From Lysobacteraceae bacterium (GTDB lineage Bacteria > Bdellovibrionota > UBA1018 > JAGTJX01), in NCBI GenBank assembly GCA_023657465.1, contig JAGTJX010000004.1, positions 365,515 through 429,514 of the forward strand: 64,000 bases of DNA, given 5' to 3'. The notes beneath the pieces are model-generated. The model made no database searches and was not told the origin of the DNA. It was given only the letters and a program-made list of their open reading frames with translations. The position numbers and the translations under genes were made by a program. Of this stretch, positions 58,393 to 64,000 are shown piece by piece; the stretch's first letter is position 1, and each line of letters opens with the position of its first letter.

Positions 58393-59148
58393 ATGAATTT
58401 GAAAGTTTTATTGGGCTTCACTTCGCTCGTCATGTCTGTATCTATCGCAAACGCAAATCCATACGGATTCAAAGTCGAGGTCGCTCTAGAGAGCCTGCTC
58501 ACTCCTTCTCAAGGCTGGGATGATAATGATCACATTCAAGCTGTTGCTTTTGGTTACCTTCCAAACGGTTGTTATACTCTGGCTGATGCCAGAGTTGAGT
58601 ATCTTGGAGGAAATAAGTTTTCTGTGAAGCAATTCGCCCATAAAGTCACTAATGGACTCTGCTCGTATAATGGTGAGGGATTGCTTCCTCATATGAGATC
58701 GAGAATTCCTTTTACTAGTGAGATCCCAATCGGAAAACTTGCATCAGGCGGCTATGAACTCGCTTATCTGAAACAATCTAGCGGCTGGGGAATGAGGTAC
58801 TTCAATGTTTCAAATTCAATTGCACCTATGATTGATAGCAAGCTGTATGCAAACGTTTCTCAAGAGATCACACCCGATGTTCTTAATGGAGTAGACATTC
58901 TTAATGTCACTCTTAAAGGAATGTTGAACTCAGCATGTGTTGAATTGGATAAAGTAGAAATTGTAAAAGAGAATGATGTCTACGTACTTCTTCCGATACT
59001 CAAGACAGTAGCTGTGGCCTGCGCAGATGTGCTTACTCCTTTTGAAACGACTCTTAGCCTGGGATCGCAAGCTCCAGGCAATTACTTGATTCACTCGAGA
59101 AGCCAAAACGGCAAGTCTGTCAATCATGTAGTGAGAGTCATGCGCTAG
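58393..59148 (+). CDS. Hypothetical secreted protein
   Basis: Signal peptide MNLKVLLGFTSLVMSVSIANA; ATG at 58393 within ORF 58324..59148. Confidence 0.6.
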   Translation: MNLKVLLGFTSLVMSVSIANANPYGFKVEVALESLLTPSQGWDDNDHIQAVAFGYLPNGCYTLADARVEYLGGNKFSVKQFAHKVTNGLCSYNGEGLLPHMRSRIPFTSEIPIGKLASGGYELAYLKQSSGWGMRYFNVSNSIAPMIDSKLYANVSQEITPDVLNGVDILNVTLKGMLNSACVELDKVEIVKENDVYVLLPILKTVAVACADVLTPFETTLSLGSQAPGNYLIHSRSQNGKSVNHVVRVMR

Positions 59149-59158
59149 ATGGTGGTCT

Positions 59159-59419
59159 CTATTTTTTTGGACTAGTCTTAATAAGTTCGATTATTTTTTT
59201 TGGAACTTTTTTCCAGCCGTGAAGTTTAATGGCTGACCATGTCTCTTTGCCTGTTAAAAGCAATCCAAACCAAAACAGAACTTCAGCTAAAACAATGAGT
59301 CCAGTAACTGTGCTTGCTTTTTGTGTTGGAGAATTGAGAAGCGGTAACCAAGGAACAAAAGGAATAGCCAACCAAGGTAAGAATGAAAGAGCGATGAGGA
59401 TCAGTCCTGTCCGAAACAT
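59159..59419 (-). CDS. Small hypothetical membrane protein
   Basis: 86-aa ORF with two TM helices. Confidence 0.55.
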   Translation of the reverse strand: MFRTGLILIALSFLPWLAIPFVPWLPLLNSPTQKASTVTGLIVLAEVLFWFGLLLTGKETWSAIKLHGWKKVPKKIIELIKTSPKK

Positions 59420-59457
59420 GAGCTAGGGATTATTAGAACACTCGTGTTAAATTAAGC

Positions 59458-60189
59458 TTACCAAGGTATGCGCTCCCCCTGGTGAATCAACTGCCCATGA
59501 GGAAACTGATCTCGGGCAACTGTCACAAGTTTAACTACAGTGCTGGCACCTTCTTCAACTTCCATTGGTGCTTCTTGAGTTCCCAAATCGGTCTTTACCC
59601 ATCCAGGATGTGCTGAGGCAACAGCGATTTTTTTACTCTCGAGTGTTTTCGATTGAATTAATGTGAGCATGTTGAGACCGGCCTTAGATGTCGAGTACCC
59701 AACAGTCATGAAAGTTGAAACATGCTCCCAATTAGTCTCAGCAGAACTTATTGAGCCAAGCATTGAGGAGTGATTGATCACTCGCGCATCTTCACTTAGT
59801 GAGAGAAGCGGTACAAGTGATTCTGTTATTGCAAATGGAGCGATGAGATTCACCTCAAGAGTGCGACGAACCTTATCTGAGTTGGTAGGTTCACCGTCCC
59901 ACTCCAGTGAGATCCCTGCGTTATTCACGAGCACGTCAAGCTTGCCGAATTTAGTTTTGAGATAGCTTGATAGTTTGGCAATATCTTTAGGATTGGTAAC
60001 ATCGAGTTGAACAGAAAGGGCGTTGCAACCTAAAGCTACAAGTTCCTCAGATGCCTCGGACCCTGCCTTAATGTCACGAGAAGTGAGGATAACCGTGTAC
60101 CCAAGTAAGCCAAGCTGCCGCCCAATCTCCTTACCTAGACCCTTGTTTGCTCCTGTAATGAGCGCAATTTTATTGTTCTGTTTGTTCAT
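59458..60189 (-). CDS. SDR family oxidoreductase
   Basis: ALITGANKGLGKEIGRQLG, LDVLVNNAG, YSTSKAGLN. Confidence 0.9.
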   Translation of the reverse strand: MNKQNNKIALITGANKGLGKEIGRQLGLLGYTVILTSRDIKAGSEASEELVALGCNALSVQLDVTNPKDIAKLSSYLKTKFGKLDVLVNNAGISLEWDGEPTNSDKVRRTLEVNLIAPFAITESLVPLLSLSEDARVINHSSMLGSISSAETNWEHVSTFMTVGYSTSKAGLNMLTLIQSKTLESKKIAVASAHPGWVKTDLGTQEAPMEVEEGASTVVKLVTVARDQFPHGQLIHQGERIPW

Positions 60190-60223
60190 GGTTTTCCCTT
60201 AAGAAACTAATAAATTGAAAAAA

Positions 60224-60299
60224 TGGCGTCCCCACAGGGATTCGAACCCTGGTTACTGCCTTGAAAAGGCAGTGTCCTAGGCCTCTAGACGATGGGGAC
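60224..60299 (-). tRNA. tRNA-Glu (anticodon TTC)
   Basis: Reverse complement GTCCCCATCGTCTAGAGGCCTAGGACACTGCCTTTTCAAGGCAGTAACCAGGGTTCGAATCCCTGTGGGGACGCCA: cloverleaf with encoded CCA and anticodon loop TTTTCAA. Confidence 0.95.
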
Positions 60300-60399
60300 G
60301 TTAAAGGCTCTCTGTTTGAGAAAATATTGTTTAACCGTGTGTCACGATGAATTCAAGATAGAAATTCTAAGGTTGTGAATAATGCGCAGAGTCTAATCT

Positions 60400-61014
60400 T
60401 TAAGGATTGAGTCTTTGTCTCGCCCAAACGCCCAAATTCAGCGTGTATCTGCAGCGATCGTGAAGCCTGTTGTCTTGTCCGATCCAAAACTCAAAACGCT
60501 CTGGAATGAGTGCCAATCCTCCCCAATGAGGGGGGCGGGTGACCGCTTGGCCCTCAAAACGCTCCTTGGCTTGGTGGAATCGCTTCTCAAGAGTGTCTCT
60601 GGAATCGAGCACTTCGCTCTGGTGAGAAGCCCAAGCTCCTAGCTGACTGTCGCGTGCGCGAGTGGCGAAGTAAGCGTCTGATTCCTCGTCTGAGAGTTTG
60701 ATCACGCTGCCATCGATCCGTACTTGTCTACCGAGTGAGTGACCGAGTGTAGGCCAGAAGAAAAGGAGACAGGCTTGAGGGTTTTTCTCGATTTCATGCC
60801 CCTTCTGGCTGTGAAGATTGGTGAAGAATTGGAATTGATTATTGGTCACGCCTTTTAGGAGCACGACTCTGGAGTTGGGTCTGCCACTATCAGAAATCGT
60901 CGAGAGAACCATAGCGTTGGGTTCAGGGAGTTTTGCATTTACAGCTTCTTTGAACCAAGTCTGAAAGAGGGCGTAAGGATCTTTTGAAAAGAGTTTATCT
61001 AAGTCTGTGCCCAT
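60400..61014 (-). CDS. pdxH: Pyridoxamine 5'-phosphate oxidase
   Basis: [60 protein letters not shown]-type motifs, C-terminal [17 protein letters not shown]..LNP. Confidence 0.93.
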   Translation of the reverse strand: [204 protein letters not shown]

Positions 61015-61056
61015 ACAGGCTTTTTACTAGAAAATATGTTAAATCGGTAGTCGTAA

Positions 61057-63495
61057 ATGTCGCTCTCTAGTGAATGGAATGAATGTATTGATCATGCGTT
61101 GAAACAAGCAAGAAGCGAGCCTGCTCGTGCGGGGCTAGATGCGTTCAAAAACGAATCGATGTGGGCTAGTGATCTTATTTCAGCCCAATCCATGCAGCAG
61201 GAAACTGCTGAGATGATGAGTCTCCTTGAGCGAGAAGGACTCTGGAGTTCGCTCTTGGGTCTAGCGGATCCAATCCCTGTGCTCGCTGTTCTCAAGCGCG
61301 GACAAGTGTTGAACACTGCCGAGTTAGTGCTCATGCGATCCTGGCTCTATGCTCTGGATCAGTGGTGCACGTTCCCTAGGGACGATCTCAAGCTTCCGCT
61401 GTTTAAGAAAACTCTTTCGATGCTTCATGAGCCTGCGTTCGAGCTCAAGACATTGAATCGTATCCTCACTCCCGGTGGAGAGATATCAGAGAAGGCATCG
61501 CCCACACTCGCAAGGTTGTCTGGAGAGCTGCGCGCTGTGAAGGTAGAAATCGAGAAGACGCTTGACGATCTTGTAAATCGCTACTCAACAGCAGGCCACC
61601 TACAAGATCGCATCACCGATCACAGAGATGGTCGCTATGTGCTCGCAGTGAAAATTTCAGAACAGAGCGAAGTCGAGGGGATTGTCTACGATTCCTCAGT
61701 GAGTAAACAGACGGTTTACATCGAGCCTAAAGAAATCGAGTTACTGAATAATCAGTTGAAACGAGTTCAACATCAGGTCGAACAAGAAATTTATAAAATA
61801 TTAGAACAAGTTTCTGCAGAACTAAAACCTCTCGTCCATGAAATGGAGTCGAGCTTCGGAATTCTCATTCATTGGGACATGGCCCAAGCACGTGCGAGGT
61901 TCGGAAGGCAGTACGGTGGCAAGCCGCTCACGATTGTTCCTGATCTCACGCTCTCGTTGCAAATGACTGCGCATCCGCTGTTGTGGTTCGCGATGGATTC
62001 ATCTCAAATTATTCGCAACTCAGTGGATCTAGGGGAGAAAGCCAAGACTCTCCTCATCACAGGTCCTAATACGGGTGGGAAGACTGTGTTTCTGAAGACC
62101 ATCGGGCTTGCGATGATTGCAGGACGCACAGGATTCCTGTTTCCAGGTACGGATCGACTTCTTGTTCCTTTCATCGAGAGATTCTTCGTTGATCTAGGAG
62201 ATGCTCAATCGATTGAGAAGAAGATTTCTAGTTTCTCAGGTCACGTTCTGAAATTCAAAGAGATTTTAGAAAACCTTACTCCTCGTTCGCTTGTTCTGCT
62301 GGATGAACTAAACTCTGCAACTGATCCGCAAGAAGGTGCTGCACTCGCTCGCGCACTCCTTGAGACGCTGATCGACCGTGGTGCGATGTTAGTTGCCACC
62401 ACTCACGATCCTTATCTCAAGGGACTTGCGCTTGAAGATCCTAGAATCTTAAGCGCTTCGATGGAGTTCAATGAATCGAGTGCACTCCCTACTTTCAAGA
62501 TGATGATGGGATCTCCAGGACGATCGCGAGCGCTTGAGACAGCTGAGAGACTAGGGCTTGATTCTTCGATTATTGCGAAGGCACGTGGGTTTCTGACCAA
62601 GGGACAGCTTGAGTTTGAGTCACTGCTCTCTAGGCTTGAGCGTGAAGCGATGGATACTCAGAAGCTCAGGAACGAAGCACAGTTTCTGAAGGATCAAGCG
62701 ATGAAACTAAAAGACAAGTGGGAAGAGAAGTCTAAAACCACGATAGAAGAGATGCTCACTCGTACTCGTACAAAGCTCAAACAAGTGTTGGAGAAGGCGC
62801 AAGACGAAGTCAGATTCACAGTGAAGAAAATTGTAGAGACGAAGGATGCAAAGTCAGTCGATCGTGACCGTAGAAATATCTTAAGCTCCGTGGAGCGTGC
62901 AGAGTCTCTCATAGATGAAATCATCGAGGGCGAAGCTCCAGAGATCTCGCGAGCACTCAAGTCCAAGAGTGAGGCACGTACAGAGCCTGTAGACACAGGA
63001 CTCACTCAAGGTGAAGTGGTGCGTGTGAAGAAGTTCAAGAGTTTGGCAACTGTCATGTCTGTCGATGGTGGGAGGCTCAAGGTGGTGTTAGGTCATCCGA
63101 CGCATCAATCAAAGTCGTCGCTAACGATGACAGTAGGAGCGGATGAGATTGAGCGACTGACCGATCAAGAACTCAGAACGCTGAAGATCCAAAGCGGCAG
63201 AGGAGGAGCAGCCTCTGTAAAGACTCAGATTGAGTCAGACTTTACGATGCCTCAGCAACTCGATCTACGAGGTAAGCGCTATGACATGGCCATGCATGAG
63301 CTAGAGAAGTATCTCGACCGCGCGTTTCGTTCCGGTCGTGCAGAAGTCACGATTGTTCATGGACTAGGTACAGGCACGATCAGGCAAGGAACACTCGAGC
63401 TACTAAAGTCACTTCCTTATATTAAGTCGTATTATGATGGTGGAACGGGTCGTGGCGGAGATGGCGCTACGGTGGTGGAGTTTGCCCGGAACTAG
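61057..63495 (+). CDS. mutS2: Endonuclease MutS2
   Basis: LLITGPNTGGKTVFLKTIGL Walker A, LVLLDELNSATDPQEG, C-terminal Smr domain (LDLRGKRYDMAMHELEKYLDRA..VTIVHGLGTGTIRQ). Confidence 0.93.
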   Translation: MSLSSEWNECIDHALKQARSEPARAGLDAFKNESMWASDLISAQSMQQETAEMMSLLEREGLWSSLLGLADPIPVLAVLKRGQVLNTAELVLMRSWLYALDQWCTFPRDDLKLPLFKKTLSMLHEPAFELKTLNRILTPGGEISEKASPTLARLSGELRAVKVEIEKTLDDLVNRYSTAGHLQDRITDHRDGRYVLAVKISEQSEVEGIVYDSSVSKQTVYIEPKEIELLNNQLKRVQHQVEQEIYKILEQVSAELKPLVHEMESSFGILIHWDMAQARARFGRQYGGKPLTIVPDLTLSLQMTAHPLLWFAMDSSQIIRNSVDLGEKAKTLLITGPNTGGKTVFLKTIGLAMIAGRTGFLFPGTDRLLVPFIERFFVDLGDAQSIEKKISSFSGHVLKFKEILENLTPRSLVLLDELNSATDPQEGAALARALLETLIDRGAMLVATTHDPYLKGLALEDPRILSASMEFNESSALPTFKMMMGSPGRSRALETAERLGLDSSIIAKARGFLTKGQLEFESLLSRLEREAMDTQKLRNEAQFLKDQAMKLKDKWEEKSKTTIEEMLTRTRTKLKQVLEKAQDEVRFTVKKIVETKDAKSVDRDRRNILSSVERAESLIDEIIEGEAPEISRALKSKSEARTEPVDTGLTQGEVVRVKKFKSLATVMSVDGGRLKVVLGHPTHQSKSSLTMTVGADEIERLTDQELRTLKIQSGRGGAASVKTQIESDFTMPQQLDLRGKRYDMAMHELEKYLDRAFRSGRAEVTIVHGLGTGTIRQGTLELLKSLPYIKSYYDGGTGRGGDGATVVEFARN

Positions 63496-64000
63496 CCTTC
63501 TCTTCCTTCGTCAACATTCCTAAGAATTCCATGAAGAACGCAAACTCTTCTGCTGTTTGCTTCACGTATTCTAATCTCGTCCCAGCACCGTGAGCAGAGT
63601 TTGCATTTACTCTGAGGAGAATGGGGTTGGTGCCCTTCTGCGCTTCTTGGAGAGCTGCTGCCAATTTGAAACTATGAATAGGAGCTACACGGTCGTCTTT
63701 GTTTCCTGTTGAGATGAGAATAGGAGCGTATTCAGCAGGCGTCACGTTATGAACAGGAGAGTATTTGAGCATGGCTTGAAACTCTTCTTTCGATCTCAGT
63801 GATCCGTATTCATTGATCCAGTGGAATCCACGTGTGAATTTGTGAAATCTCATCATATCGTAGACACCTACGTTTGCGATTGCAGCCCCGATAAGATCGG
63901 ATGCTTGAAGTTCCATTGCAGCGATGAGGAGACCGCCGTTAGATCCCCCTTCAACACCAATTCTCGAGTGTTCAGTCCAGCCTTGAGCGACTAACCACTT
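63467..64000 (-). CDS. Prolyl oligopeptidase (S9 family), C-terminal part, truncated by window edge
   Basis: Frame of ORF 63467..63916 continues to the edge as WLVAQGWTEHSRIGVEGGSNGGLLIAA; STGNKDDRVAPIHSFKLAAALQ..NSAHGAG. Confidence 0.88.
   Translation of the reverse strand, partial: KWLVAQGWTEHSRIGVEGGSNGGLLIAAMELQASDLIGAAIANVGVYDMMRFHKFTRGFHWINEYGSLRSKEEFQAMLKYSPVHNVTPAEYAPILISTGNKDDRVAPIHSFKLAAALQEAQKGTNPILLRVNANSAHGAGTRLEYVKQTAEEFAFFMEFLGMLTKEEKASSGQTPPP

Noticed and set aside
53589-60189. Two SDR genes (53589 and 59458) as a local duplication bracket
   Set aside because: Sequences are clearly divergent and SDR genes are abundant in bacteria
60224-60299. tRNA-Glu as an integration site for a genomic island
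   Set aside because: Flanked by ordinary genes (SDR, pdxH); no integrase or direct repeat of the tRNA 3' end noticed
1-64000. CRISPR array, rRNA operon, transposase or integrase
   Set aside because: No regularly spaced direct repeats, rRNA signature or recombinase motifs seen on either strand

Overview
Window from a bacterial chromosome with gene content and protein style resembling Bdellovibrio-like predatory or Oligoflexia lineages. This lineage call is inference from features such as TIGR02147-type regulators, GGNGG-motif secreted proteins and a standalone SWIB protein. Most of the window is dense housekeeping sequence: lysA (partial), rlmN, the mreC-mreD-mrdA-rodA cell-shape operon followed by a coupled ABC transporter, clpS-clpA with a convergent aat, tolB, a thiolase plus PPTase, prfC, rnd, grxC, chrA, mnmC, cspA, tRNA-Glu(TTC), pdxH, mutS2 and a partial prolyl oligopeptidase. 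No rRNA, CRISPR array, transposase or intact prophage was seen. The best second-look items are: (1) a phage-type membrane/coiled-coil protein gene at about 51.2-52.0 kb, interrupted by two in-frame TAA codons; (2) a dacB/PBP4-like gene with all catalytic motifs kept but one in-frame TGA and one frameshift at a G8 run; (3) a decayed secreted-protein gene at about 3.0-4.1 kb whose signal-peptide region duplicates that of its neighbour; (4) an orphan 131-aa protein resembling FliG middle/C-terminal sequence; (5) an aat gene whose conserved N-terminus lies upstream of any ATG/GTG/TTG; (6) a receiver-like/TPR/large secreted protein triplet at 32-37.5 kb; (7) a DUF4160 plus BrnA-like gene pair; (8) two small Lys/Arg-rich ORFs near cspA. 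I did not find one unambiguous new defence or mobile system.
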